From positions 119,672,270 to 119,736,269 of the forward strand of contig CM076995.1 of assembly GCA_039090855.1 (NCBI GenBank): 64,000 nucleotides of DNA, written 5' to 3'. The translations under genes and the position numbers were made by a program. Within the stretch, counting starts at the first letter, position 1, and each line of letters opens with the position of its first letter. Below are positions 34,820 through 46,280 of this stretch, piece after piece. The DNA is from Macrothele yani. Lineage: Eukaryota; Arthropoda; Arachnida; Araneae; Macrothelidae. The notes beneath the pieces are model-generated. The model ran no database searches and was not told where the DNA came from. It saw only the letters and a list, made by a program, of their open reading frames with translations.

Positions 34820-36550
34820 ATGAGGACAACTAAAGAAGATGTGACTTCCAAAGTGGAATATATAGAGCTATGCAAGACAGCACGAAAAAGTATCACTGCA
34901 GACGTAAGGAAATTCAACTGTGAGCTAGTGAGGAAAGCAATTGAAAACAACCAAAGCCTTAAGATAGCAAAGGGACATCTCAGTAAGGGAAGAAAACAGA
35001 TTATGGCTCTGAGAAAAGAAGATGGTTCTATAACAAGAAATAGAGGCGAAATATTGACAAGAGTAAAAGATTTCTACTCCAAATTATATGAAAGGGATGA
35101 TACATGTACTCCAGACATCATGAAAGGTACCAGAGTTCTTCCAGTCCTCCCAGCAGAAGTTGCTCATGCAATCAAGAACATGAAGTGGGGGAAAGCTCCA
35201 GGAGAAGATGGAATTACTATAGACATCATACAAGAAGCAAGTGGAGAAATTGAAACAGTACTCGCCCAAATTTTCACTCGATGCCTTAATGAAGGGAAGA
35301 TTCCTGAGGATTGGAACAATGCTACAATGATCCTGCTACATAAAAAAGGTCACATTGAGGATCTCAGGAACTACAGACCTATCAGCCTCCTATCAGTGGT
35401 TTATAAAATCTTCACTAAAGTTCTTTCACACCGCTTGAAGGTATCACTGGACATGGCTCAACCGAGAGAACAAGCTGGATTCAGGAGTGGCTACAGCACA
35501 ATAGATCATATCCACGTACTGAGAGAACTAATTGAAAGAGCGAGGGAATATGAACTTCCATTGTGCATGGCTTTTATCGATTATGAAAAAGCCTTTGATT
35601 CGGTGAAACCATCAGCAGTTACCACGGCTCTGAAATCCTGCGGTATTGAAGATGCATACATTAATATTATTAATAACATCTATGAAAATGCAAGTGCAAA
35701 GATTCGGCTGTTTGAAAATACAACACACATAAAAATTGGAAAGGGAGTGAGACAAGGTGACACCATATCTCCGAAGCTCTTTAATGCCACATTGGAAAAT
35801 GTCTTTCAATCACTGAACTGGGAAAACAAAGGGATAAAGATTAATGGAGATTATCTAACCCACCTTCGTTTTGCTGATGACGTAGTCATTTTTGCAACTA
35901 CCCCATCAGAGCTGCAGAGTATGATCCAGGACCTTGCTGACAAGAGTAAAGAAGTGGAATTAAAAATGAACTTTCAGAAGACAAAAGTGATGTTCAATGC
36001 TTTTACAAGAAATGAAGATTTATCGATTGATGGAGAAAAACTGGAGATAACAGATACGTATGTTTATCTTGGACAGCAGATATCAAGTGAGGGTCACATT
36101 GATGAAGAAATTAATCGGCGTACAAAACTTGCCTGGAGAGCTTTTGGAAGAAACAGCATAATTTTCAAGAGCAATATGCCATTATGTCTTAAAAGGAAAG
36201 TGTTTGATCAATGCATCCTTCCAGTGCTTACGTATGGTGCAAAGACGTGGACCTTAACTAAAAGAGACATACAAAGGCTGCAGACAACTCAAAGCAGCAT
36301 GGAGAGGTGCATGCTTGGTGTAACCAGGAGAGATAAGAAGAGGAACTCGTGGATCCGAAAAATGACAAGAGTGGAAGACATCATGATCAGAGTTAAATCC
36401 CTGAAATGGCAATGGGCTGGACATACTGCCAGAAGGACAGACCATAGATGGACAGCCGAAATTTTAGATTGGATTCCAAGGGACAGGAAAGACCCAGAAA
36501 AAGACCACATGGGAGATGGGTGGATGAAATTCGTAAATATGTGGGAGTGA
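34820..36550 (+). CDS. RTE reverse transcriptase frame (576 codons, unbroken)
   Basis: ATG-initiated open frame with the full set of non-LTR RT motifs: AIKNMKWGKAPGEDGITIDI, LLHKKGHIEDLRNYRPISLL, QAGFRSGYSTIDHIHVLREL, MAFIDYEKAFDSV, KGVRQGDTISPKLFNA and the catalytic HLRFADDVVIFA. The C-terminal thumb and tail contain LPVLTYGAKTWTLTKRDIQR and LKWQWAGHTARR. The final consensus ending (VQQW) lies in another frame near 36610, so the last part is shifted. The protein would reverse-transcribe the LINE RNA at the nicked target. Translation from the ATG alone would lack the endonuclease, so activity is doubtful. Confidence 0.85.
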   Translation: MRTTKEDVTSKVEYIELCKTARKSITADVRKFNCELVRKAIENNQSLKIAKGHLSKGRKQIMALRKEDGSITRNRGEILTRVKDFYSKLYERDDTCTPDIMKGTRVLPVLPAEVAHAIKNMKWGKAPGEDGITIDIIQEASGEIETVLAQIFTRCLNEGKIPEDWNNATMILLHKKGHIEDLRNYRPISLLSVVYKIFTKVLSHRLKVSLDMAQPREQAGFRSGYSTIDHIHVLRELIERAREYELPLCMAFIDYEKAFDSVKPSAVTTALKSCGIEDAYINIINNIYENASAKIRLFENTTHIKIGKGVRQGDTISPKLFNATLENVFQSLNWENKGIKINGDYLTHLRFADDVVIFATTPSELQSMIQDLADKSKEVELKMNFQKTKVMFNAFTRNEDLSIDGEKLEITDTYVYLGQQISSEGHIDEEINRRTKLAWRAFGRNSIIFKSNMPLCLKRKVFDQCILPVLTYGAKTWTLTKRDIQRLQTTQSSMERCMLGVTRRDKKRNSWIRKMTRVEDIMIRVKSLKWQWAGHTARRTDHRWTAEILDWIPRDRKDPEKDHMGDGWMKFVNMWE

Positions 36551-36850
36551 CATGGAGGAGACTGGCACAAGACAGACCGTTGTGGAGGAAACTTGGGGAG
36601 ACCTTCGTCCAGCAGTGGATTGATAATGGTTGATGATGATGATGATGATGATATATTTTAACATGCAACATAAGGAGATCAAAGTGATTTACGATATTGC
36701 TAAAACTTTGGGCTACCGTACTTCTATAGTTCAAAGAGTGCTAAGGCACAAAGAAAGGTTGACACTCTTAACTTCACAACGAGAGAGCCAGATAACATAA
36801 ATTTGTGGTATCAATGGAATTTGTGCGGGAACTCATTAATACTTTTTTAA

Positions 36851-37310
36851 ATGCCTGTCGTAAAAATTAATTGGACTTTGGTGCAAACTTTTAATATATT
36901 GCCTCTGGTTAAGAGCGATTGCGATCAAGTAAAAGTTGAAAGTAAATGTGGGGTATACGGAATCCCCTTAAAATCAATCGACGCATCCAGCAGCAATTTA
37001 TTATACATTGGCTCTACTATTACGAGATTAAAGGAACACCGCTATAATGTGAAACTGCATTCACAAACTACTGCTTTATCACCTCTCCAACCTGGGATCT
37101 TACCACCATATCTGGAATGATTCCTACATATTAGCTTCTCCCAGTACAAAATTTGAGATACTATTTATGGAAAGTTTATTAATCTACAGCTTTGTGAAAT
37201 CCTGCTGTAATGATGAAGTACCAGTTAGTATTCCACAGCCTTGGGAACAAGTACTAAAAGAACTGAACATGATGAACATCTATTCAAGTACTGTTCATAA
37301 TGAGGTGTAA
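36851..37310 (+). pseudogene. PLE C-terminal copy C (GIY-YIG endonuclease)
   Basis: The frame gives LPLVKSDCDQVKVESKCGVY, then GIPLKSIDASSSNLLYIGST with the G-x-Y and Y-I-G motifs, and TRLKEHRYNVKLHSQ. After a frameshift, YHHIWNDSYILASPSTKFE and EILFMESLLIY continue the PLE C-terminus, with the last catalytic Glu region. It differs clearly from copies A and B, so it is another subfamily or older. It leads directly into the terminal repeat at 37335. Confidence 0.75.
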
Positions 37311-37334
37311 TTGTTGTTCCCCTCGGTTATATAA

Positions 37335-37685
37335 ATACATTAAAAAAAGGTTATTTTTTCTGTTGTACTTTGTAATGAAATAATGTGCTATACCTTTGGT
37401 ACCTGTAATTTATGTAACAACATGAACTCATGCAGCTTGCTATTATGACGTCACTCATTATTGCTATATACACAACAATGTAACCCCCCAAGCTTCTTAC
37501 CATTGTAATCGCGTCCAAGGATGAGCCCAGTCAGCTTGAAAGATCTCACGTGTTTTAGTGTTAACTATATTTTTAACTATGCAAAGTTTGTAATTAAAGG
37601 TTTTAATTGATCTTAGCTTTTAGTGTTTTTACCAATTTTAATGTCTTGCATTGACGGGCTTCATTTAAATCTTCTTCGGTATTTA
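37335..37685 (+). repeat. PLE terminal repeat (pLTR-like)
   Basis: Downstream of copy C, in the same orientation. It is the inverted counterpart of 33473-33800. A weaker form of the hairpin motif (gatgagcccagtcagcttgaa) stands at about 37520-37540. The two repeats and the LINE between them form an inverted-repeat cassette of about 4.2 kb. Confidence 0.8.
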
Positions 37686-39265
37686 CATTTGCATGAAACT
37701 TAAACAATTTGATGATTACGAACTTTGTAAAAGTTCTAAACATTGTAGAAAAGTAACTGACATGATTTACTAACCTTCATTTGTTATTTCTTGTTACATG
37801 TTTGCCCATCATCCTCATATTAATGTATTAAATAATACAGCCATTTCTCTAATAGGATTTTTTTAAAAGTATGTAAATGAAATTCAAAACCTATCAGTTG
37901 CATAAGAAAGGAATGCCCCATATCTGTCTTTCATGCGTTGCTCCACTGACTGCATAGCAAATTTTGATTCCTGAAATATTCAGTTTTAGAAAATTTGCAG
38001 CTGAAAAAATAATACAAAATATATGTATTTGTTATACCTCACATATTTAACATATATATATATATTTGTATATTTTGCACCTGTTTATCATATTCCCACA
38101 TGGACCTCGTCTGATGTGTGATTTAGCAATGAAATGATGGCAACATGCAACACCCTGGCGACGCTAGCCTACATCATGTACGTCATCATACTCTGACATA
38201 TATATGGGACCACACGTGCAGCAGTGGCTCTTCTCCATCTGAAGACGGGTCGATTGTCGACCAGAAAGTACTAGTGGGTTTTAATCTTTTAAATGTGTAA
38301 ATATAAATCGTTTTTTAAATTAAATATATCGTGCAAAGACGGTGTAAGTCTTTAATGCACACACAATCCAGTTTTATTTTGACATATCTTTATATGTCAT
38401 ACTTAACAAGTCCTAACTTGTATCTTCAATTACAATAAAATAAGAGGATTCTTTTAAGGAAGTCAGTATTTTAAATTATTTTAAAATACTTTGATCAGTT
38501 AATCTTAAATCTGTGGCTTATGTAACTTTTCCTACTGGTACATTTACTGCAGTAGAACCAGCTTATAACAAGTCTGTATTTAGAGAGCAAAATAGGAACT
38601 ATTGTTTGGTATAATGTTAATTCAAAGCTAATTGGATTGTTTTTAACGGACAAAATTTAGTGATATCCCTGCATTTAAAGAGGGATAGTAAAGCTAAGTT
38701 GATAATTTTTTAAAGAAGCAAATTTAATGAAATTCCACATCTAATCTACTACCCACAGTCCTTGAATGGAAAAATAAAAATGGTTGCATACAGGCTGAAA
38801 TTGCAACAGCACAGGGGAATCTTTGCGTGCTAGAGGAAGAATGTTAATAGAAAAGCAATAAGGCAGCAGCACACCAAATGCTGAACAAGCGAGTTGTATC
38901 ACTCTTTCTGACACCCACTCCAAGAAGATATGCCCTGGGAGTATTGTGTTATCGTGTTGGTTGAGTTGAAAATAGGTGGCATACTCCTAGGGAAAAAGAG
39001 GATGGGTGGATTTCACACACATGCTCGTAAGTAGATTTCTGGAAGATTGTTGCATAGTAATGGAATGGGGATGATTGAGGAGAAACAGCAGTTAACCATT
39101 CCTAGAATTGTGTCCATAGCCCCTTTCTTTCTCCAAGTAAGCATTGAACTGGGAGGATCAATACTGCTTTTGCTTCATATGTGTTAAATAGTGGTCAACC
39201 TTACGTAGCAGTCAAGTAGGAAATCCTAAATTTTAATATCGGACAAAATTTCTAAGGGAAAAGAA
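37686..39265. other. No gene seen; possible further PLE-type terminal sequence
   Basis: AT-rich. The stretch 38100-38350 has a composition and motif order resembling PLE ends, including a second hammerhead-like motif, but no adjacent PLE coding sequence was found. Confidence 0.4.
38239..38267 (+). ncRNA. Second hammerhead-like motif
   Basis: ctgaaga followed by cg, the 6-bp hairpin ggtcga-ttg-tcgacc, a, and gaaa. CUGANGA and GAAA core elements flank a perfect stem. The flanking stems were not verified and there are unpaired extra bases at the helix base. It is offered as a candidate only. Confidence 0.3.
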
Positions 39266-39269
39266 TTAA

Positions 39270-39707
39270 GGTGGTTCCACCTAAAAGCTCTGCCTTATGT
39301 TTCCAATGGTAGAACTTCTGTACATATTTTCTTTGCAATTAGTGTATTTCCAAGAATGAAAATTTGCACATCGATAAAACTAATTTAAAGTTATAGCATG
39401 GGATACTTAATACTTGCTAAAACATAACCATGATTATATTACAAATCAATCATTTTTCCAGGAGTAATGTTCAGACCTGTTAATAGATGGTGCAACCTGT
39501 ACATTGATGACTTCAGCAGACAAATAAATGTTGGATTACTTAATTGTGGATATGCTTTAGCAAGTATTAAGTATCCCATGCTATAACTTGAAGTTTGCTT
39601 TATCGATGTGCAAATTTTCATCCTTGGGAATACATTAATTGCAAAGAATATATGTAAAGAAGTTTTACCATTGGAAGCATAAGTCAGAGATTTTAGGTGG
39701 AACCACC
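39270..39707. mobile_element. 438-bp foldback MITE with TTAA at both ends
   Basis: Arms of about 150 bp (39270-39422 and 39558-39707) are inverted copies, from ggtggttccacctaaaa to tacttgctaaaa. TTAA stands at 39266-39269 and 39708-39711. The outermost 12 bp, ggtggttccacc, are themselves palindromic. There is no coding frame in the 135-bp centre. TTAA is the target of piggyBac-type transposases, but the terminal bases are not a typical piggyBac end. Confidence 0.88.
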
Positions 39708-39862
39708 TTAAAAGTCAAAAACAAAATATTGAATCATTAGAGAACTAGAATATGGTGAAAAAAAAAATGTTGCAATATTGATTGTCATCTTTGACTGTTC
39801 CCACACTGTTAAAAATAAGGACTCATTGATGCAGGCTTTTGGACACAATCTTGCTGATAATA

Positions 39863-41072
39863 CGTGGAAGGGTCGAAAAGCAACGCATAGCAATTTTTTT
39901 CTCTTTGCTGGTTGCAAATAGCAGAATGCAGTTTGGAGACGAGTTTGAATACCATGCTACAGACTGGTTTCGCCGTGGTGGAAGACAGTGTGAACGACAG
40001 CACAAAGATGTCGCGTTTGTTAGCGGTCTATGAATGAAGAGCAATGTGGGCTAAATGGAAAACTCAGTTAGAAATTCACAAAGAAATGCTCGAAGCTTAT
40101 GGTGGCAATTGCCTGGACAGCATCAACATCTCCAGATGGTGCAGTTTCTTTGCAGAGGGCCGTGGCAACCTTACCGATTTGCCACGTTCTGGTCGAACTG
40201 TAACCGCATCATCACCTGCCACTGTGAGAGGCATTGAAGAGGCAATTCTGTGTGACCGGTGGATCCATCTGTGCACATTGGCACAGAAGTTCAACATTTT
40301 GTACAGTAGAGCATAATATATTGTGCATGACAAATTGCAATTTCACAAGGTCAGTGCATGATGGGTGCCCAAGAGCTTGACAAATGACCAGAAGGAACAG
40401 ATAATGATGATGGGCATTGAGTCCTGGGCATACCACTACACTCCTGAAACAAAGGCCAGTATGGTGTGGAAACATTCAGACTCCCCGCAACTAAAAAATT
40501 CAGAGTAACCCAATCTGCACAAGAAGTCCTTGCAATGGTGTTCTGGGACATGCATGGTGTTCTCCTGGTGGATTTTCATCTAACATGGACCACTGTGAAT
40601 GCTAAAACCTATGCTAGTAAATTGACAAAGTTGCACTGTGCCTTTTGTGACAAAAGACTCAACACAGACACTGCAAATGACAACGCTCACCTACATGGTG
40701 CACAACACGTTCATGACAAAATTACGCAATTTGGCTGGGAAGTGCTCCAGCACTCATTGTACAGTCCGGACCTGCCTCCTTCGGACTTTCATCTGTTTGA
40801 TCCCTTGAAAAGATTTCTAGACTGCCAACGTTTTCATTCGGCTGATGAAGTCAAATCGGTTTTCTGCAGGTGGCTATACGTCCAGAAAATGGACTTTTAT
40901 CAACAAGATATACTAAAACTGGTACCATGCTGTGATAAATGTCTCCAGTGTTTCGGTTCTTTTGTTGAAGAATAGCTAAGAAATGTATTGTAGTTTCCTT
41001 GTGTATATGTTTTGTTTATCTATTAAACTGTTAAAAAAACAAATAGTGTGCGTTACTTTTTAATCCACCTTC
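39863..41072 (+). mobile_element. mariner element with imperfect TIRs
   Basis: The left end tggaagggtcgaaaagcaac and the right end, which reads ggtggattaaaaagtaacgc in reverse complement, are imperfect inverted repeats around the transposase. The size of about 1.2 kb fits mariner. Exact end bases and the TA duplication are uncertain. Confidence 0.7.
40044..40975 (+). pseudogene. mariner transposase (SETMAR-like group), frameshifted
   Basis: The N-terminus has NISRWCSFFAEGRGNLTDLP and then RSGRTVTASS, the paired helix-turn-helix and linker of mariners. The catalytic half has VFWDMHGVLLVDFHL, then NDNAHLHGAQHVHDKI and HSLYSPDLPPSDFHLF, with the final Asp of the D34D triad in PPSDFHLF. It ends DKCLQCFGSFVEE at 40973. 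At least one stop after 40316 and a frameshift near 40470 inactivate it. The segment with the first catalytic Asp is degraded. Confidence 0.85.
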
Positions 41073-41084
41073 ATAGAAGACTGA

Positions 41085-42390
41085 AGAAATGATTTGGATA
41101 AGGCATTATCAAAGAAGCTCACTGTTCAGCAGAACTCTGGCTTATCCATAAATGAGCCAATAAGAAATTTCACTTGATTATGAAGAATTTTCATGTTCCA
41201 ATGGATGGCTTGGCCATTTCAAAACATGACACATCTGTTCAGGAAAAATCTGTGTAGAAGCATCATCTGTGGATATGAAACAAACGTCAATGTGGTTGAA
41301 TACAGTGTGGCTGGATATTTGGGAAAACTACAGTGACAATAACATTTATAATACAGATGAAGCAAGTGTGTTTTACAATCTGACTCTTAATCAGACTATA
41401 AAATTTAAACATGAGAAATTTACAGAAGGGAAACTTCTAAAGAATTGTTTGTATTAGTATGCACCAATATGTTTGGCAAGGACATATCAAAAATTTTAGC
41501 AATAGGAAAATCAGCAAGACCGCTGTGTTTTAAAAATGTGCAACATCCCCAGTTTCTTACAAGTCCAACATAAAAGCATAGATGACATCAGATATTTTTA
41601 TAGTCTATGTCAGGGAATGTGACAAGGAATTTGGAAAGAAAAATCATAAAATTTTGCTTGTTACAGATAGACAACTATGCAATGCACCCACACACAAAAA
41701 CCCTCACCAACATTGAGTGTCTTCTTGCCTCCGAACTCAACAGCTATGTTACAACCCATAGTTCAAGAAGCGATTCAAAGACTTAAGTGCTACTACCCCG
41801 ATGGGAATTGATTCTGACACAATTGTAGATATATTGATGCCACACATTTTTACTGTTTAAAAAATCCCATGCAACCATCTTTCAGAAAACTTGAAAATTA
41901 CACTGCCCTGGAAAGGGAATCAAACCTGCATTTCCCGATTTACATTCACACATGCTATTGTTACATCAACCAGGAAAACAAAATTTCAAGTAACTAAAGC
42001 TAAGTAGATGTATCTTGGGATTCTGAACGACTCTCGGGGGTTTTTCTGGGATTCCAACATGTTAAAATGGAGAAAAGGGTGGAAATTAAAAATTCTATTC
42101 TTGATGCCATGCGATTGATAGCTGATGTTTGGGGACACCTATCCCAATCTATAATATACGACTGATTCAGAAAAACTGAGTTCGATAGCACACCAAACTT
42201 TCATGATGAAATGAATTATTCCACTCTGGTTGGTTGTGATGTCAGGACATAGCACACATGTTGATGTTCCAGCGATCGACAACTTTACGAGTGAAGAAAA
42301 CAAAGTCAAGAACACTCAGCTACTGGGCGCAGAAAAGTCCCCAAAGTTTCTTGAAAGCAGCAGAAAACGGCAACGACGAGATATTTAATG
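41085..42390 (+). pseudogene. Tigger/pogo transposase, catalytic-domain remnant
   Basis: WLNTVWLDIWENYSDNNIYN then TDEASVFYNL match the start of the DDE_1 domain, with D of TDE as the first catalytic residue. VLVCTNMFGKDISKILAIGK and SARPLCFKNVQ follow. LQIDNYAMHPHT holds the second Asp. Near 42300, LLGAEKSPKFLESSRKRQRR resembles a Tigger C-terminus. It carries many stops. It is separate from the Tigger copy at 1910-6275 and retains the catalytic part missing there. Confidence 0.7.
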
Positions 42391-43013
42391 CATGCACTGT
42401 TATTCAGTGAAAATTATGGGAACATAAATATAAAACAAAAACATTTTTCAAAGAAAGTTTCCACTTGATGTCTGTTTTAGTATTTGCTGTTACTATTAAT
42501 ATTTGCACTAATGTAGTGAATTAAATCTTTCAAGTATATCGAAAAGTGATGAATATACATATAACAAACATATATGCAAATTTTTACATGGTGGGATTTT
42601 TCACCTCAAGGTGGATTTAGCGAGGATTTCTGTCGATCTGGAGCTCCTTGTTATATGTATGTTCTACTGTGTTTATGCACTAGGTTACCTTATTCAACCA
42701 TTAAATAACTTACATATCAGAGAAAAAGTTTCCATTATTTATTTAAAACATTATCTATGCCCTCTAAACACATTGCTGCTTTTTTGCCAGTTTCAATGAC
42801 ATTTTAAGTATTCTCAAAAATTACATTCTTCACTAATATTTTTTCCAAAAGCTAAATTATAATTTCCATGTTTACACTTTTCCTAAGGCAGAATTCTGTA
42901 TGCATGCAGGACTTTGGAGCTTTCTCACATATTTTTAAGAAGACTTGTCAGTCATTAACTCCACTTAATACCTACCAGGTGTTCTGAGTGTGAATCACAT
43001 GAAAATGGCAAGT
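42391..43013. other. No gene seen
   Basis: AT-rich sequence with only short accidental frames. Confidence 0.45.
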
Positions 43014-44130
43014 TCAGCTAAAAACAGCAAACTTACAGACAATGAAATTTGCGCACCAAGAAGGAAGCATCGGATTGAACAGAAATTTTATGGACGTAAT
43101 AATACAGATTAATGATACACATGATGGCAAAAACAGAGCTGCAGAACAATTACAGAGGGATCTGTGGCACGCAGTCCGGTAATGTTCAATAGCACATTGC
43201 ACCGCCTTGTGCGGCGATAAATGCTGCAATACAGTCCGGCATGGAGGCGAACAGATGCCCGATGCTCTCCTGCAGCAAACTGGCCCATATGTGTTGGACG
43301 GTGTGGTGTGCTCCAAATCCCGGATAGTGCTGAATGGCGGCAGCCAGTGTTTCAACTGGTCCCACGCATGCTCGATAGGGGACATGTCTGGGTAGCGGGC
43401 AGGCCATGGAAGTGTCTGGACATGATGTAGGCAGTCCTGGGCAACCCGAATTATGTGCAAGCAGGCATTATCCCGCTGGTATAGCGCACCTGGAATCCCG
43501 GCCAGGAATGGGAGCACATGGAGCCGTAGGATCTCGTCCACATACCACTGGCCCATCAATGATCTATGTACCACTACTAGAGCTGATCGGCTATTGTAGG
43601 CAATGGCTCCCCATACTATAATGCCTGCAGTGGGAGAGGTCTGACGCTCGATAGCAAGGTTGGGATTGTACGGTTGACCCGGGGAATTCCAAACCCAGAC
43701 ACGATGACTGTCCCCAAAATGAAGCGGCACTCATCGCCAACACGACATGTCGCTCTGGCCTAACACCACTGCACACGGAGCCGGCGATGTTCCGGTGTTA
43801 ATGGCAGCACACGTGGTGGGGAGGGGGCTGGGATTGCAGATTCGCTTCCTCGAGGCGTCGGGAAATGGTTCGTAGGCATGCAGGAGCCACTACATCTGCC
43901 TGTATAGTGGACCGGGTCCCTGTTCGTGCCTGGTGCACAATCCGTAGATCCTCTCTACCGGTGGTCCGTCGGGAGGTGCTCGGCTTGGTGGCAGTGCAGT
44001 CACATGTCCACTGCTCCCAACCAGTAGGATAGTATGGTCAGAACGATCCATGTGGTGGGCTATATGATGCACCGACCACCATGCGGTTTTCAGCCCGATG
44101 ATCCGGCCTCTCAAAGTCCGTAAGTTGCAT
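43014..44130 (-). pseudogene. Tc1-like transposase (minus strand)
   Basis: The ATG at 44130 opens MQLTDFERGRIIGLKTAWWS, then VHHIAHHMDRSDHTIL, the Tc1 helix-turn-helix domain. A shifted middle part follows. From 43730 a long frame has WGAIAYNSRSALVVV, YQRDNACLHIIRVAQDCL with the second Asp, and ARYPDMSPIEHAW with the third acid (Glu). The C-terminal 80 codons are shifted. One main frameshift lies near 43740-43890 and another near 43330. No clear TIRs were found. It probably belongs to the same large Tc1 group as the copy at 21829-23117. Confidence 0.82.
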
Positions 44131-45107
44131 AAATCAATGTATCTGGTGTCTACAAAGCATCCTTGTCACTCTGTACTTTTGCTTACATCAGCAGGTGTGC
44201 TTGTCGCTTTCATGGGGCATTGACTACACACCGGTTTGTGCTTGCAGCACCACAGCAGAGTGTGTGGTCATGTGCACTTGCACCAAACATGCATCATTTG
44301 CATACTAGCATGCACTCTACCTATTTGCAAAGTTTCGTGGTTGTAGCATGTTTTCTTCTAGGTGCAAAAATTTCATTGTCCGTGACTGTATGTGCAATGA
44401 ATAGCACAGCCAAAAATAGTCACCCCCTCCCCCAGTAAAGTTTTTTTTTTTTTTTTTTTTTAGTTTTTTAGTCCATGGAGACACAACCCTTTGGACAGTA
44501 TGGCCTGAGAAAACAAATTTGTTCACATCATTTGATAATTTTTTTGGAAAATCAGAGGGATATTCTTTCATTTTTAAAAATTCAGAGTTCATTGGCCCCA
44601 CCATCAATAAATACTAGGTGGAGTTTTCAGTCTGTGCATTTTCACATTTTGATGTAATCTTATTCTTTCAAGTTTACTCCTACAAGATCACCCAGTTTAG
44701 AAGTTGATGATAAACTTAGGTTTAAGCAAAAAAACAGTCAGTTTGAGGATTTTTTTTTTAATTCTAATTACATCTTTAAACTCTCAAGTGTGATTTTCCC
44801 CCTTCTTTTACAGGCTGTTCTTGCATTCTTTTCCACTATGTTCGGTGTGTCAGCAAATATTTAGCAAAATGAGAACTGAAGACAATTCATGGAAAAGATG
44901 GTTCGAGAGCTAGTCAACTGAATGATTGTTAATAGGAAAGCCTGTTTCACCTGACAAAAAGAAGTACTTGAGGCAGTCTAACAGAATTTACATGGGGAGG
45001 CTGTTTGCTACTCCAAGCCTTTCTTTTGTTCCATATTCTTCATTTGCAATGGCAATTAGAAATTTTCCAAAGTCAATGTCCTAATCCTTCCTCTTTTAGT
45101 TCATATA
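44131..45107. other. No gene seen
   Basis: Non-coding. Contains a T run at 44441-44461 and AT-rich flanks. Confidence 0.45.
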
Positions 45108-46280
45108 CACTGATGAGACATTACATTATGACTCGCCCCCAGCCTAGAGACTGAACGGTGGCACAGGTGAAGTTCACAGAGCAGTATATATACAAGTCGA
45201 GGGCCAGCTTTCGGTTAGTAGTGTGTTCGGAGTCAGAATGGGAAAAGCTGCCGATTTATCGGAGTTTGATAAAGAACAAATTGGATGGCACTGCGCCTCG
45301 GAACTACGATCTAGGAAATGGCGTGGCTTGTTCGCGTGCCGCTGTAGTGAGTATGTATTAAAACTGGTGCACAGATGGCCAAACGACGAACCATCGTCCA
45401 GCTGTGTGACATCCACAGCTTACTGATGACAGAGGGGACCAGAGGTTGTTGCGCATTGTTCATAGCAACAGCAGGGCAATGAACAAATCGCCCGCAGCTA
45501 CACAACAGTGATGATCAGGGCAATGTGTCACAGCACACAGTTCATCGCAGCCTTTCTGTGCATGGGCCTGGGTAGCCGAAGACCCAGGCTCACTACAAGT
45601 CATCGCCAACAACGCATGAAATAGGCCTTAAGATCATCGAGTTTGGACCCTGGACGATTGGAAGTCGCCTGGTCTGATTAATCAAAATTCCTGGTGTGTC
45701 ACTTAGACAGCCGAGCACAGATACACCGATTACCAATAGACGCTATGGCACCTGGATGCACTGTTGGGCGAAAACAGGCTGGTGGCGGCGGTGTTATGCT
45801 GTGGGCAACGTTTTCTTGAGACACTTTAGGCCCCATTATCCCAACAGCACAATCACAATCCCTGACAGCTGTCAGGTATCACATCATTGCAGACCAAGTT
45901 CACCCATTCATGGCAACTGTGTTCCCTGCTGGTGATGGCCATTACCAACAGGATATTGTACCATGCCACAGTGCCAGAATCGTCAAGGAGTGGTTCGAGG
46001 AACATGCTGGTGACTTTCTGTTAATGCCCTGGCCTCCAGATGTACCTGATATGAACCCAATCGAGCGTTTGTGGTTCAACTCGGAAAAGCGGGTTAACGC
46101 TAAATCACCACCACCCCAAAATGTACAGGAACTAGAGGACCTGCTGTTGACATTATGGTACCAGATAACCATCGCCACCTCATCGAATCGATGCCTTGCC
46201 GAGTGGCAGCTGCTTTGCTGGCTTAAGGGGATCCCCACAACTCATTAGGTAGCTGGTCATAATGTAATGGCCTATCGGCA
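45108..46280 (+). mobile_element. Tc1-like element with TIRs and a decayed transposase
   Basis: Inverted ends cactgatgagacattacatt and, in reverse complement at the right, tgccgataggccattacatt agree through attacattatgac. TA flanks both ends. Inside, MGKAADLSEFDKEQIGWHC starts at 45238, the normal opening of a widespread Tc1 group. DESRF-like, AGGGVMLWATF-like and PWPPDVPDMNPIERLW segments follow to about 46250, the last with the Glu of the DDE triad. Every part is broken by stops and shifts. The transposase could not work. Confidence 0.85.

Larger units (their letters stand above)
33811..36650 (+). mobile_element. RTE-clade LINE, slightly 5'-truncated
   Basis: Endonuclease and reverse transcriptase domains read in one direction. 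The element ends in a short tga/gat microsatellite at about 36627-36651 rather than a poly(A), which is characteristic of RTE elements. The left end enters just inside the endonuclease, after a ta run. A second, 5'-truncated copy lies at 52012-52695. Confidence 0.88.

Noticed and set aside
33811..36550. Host craniofacial development protein 2-like gene
   Set aside because: That name is often given to RTE endonuclease sequence. The linked RT and microsatellite tail show a LINE.
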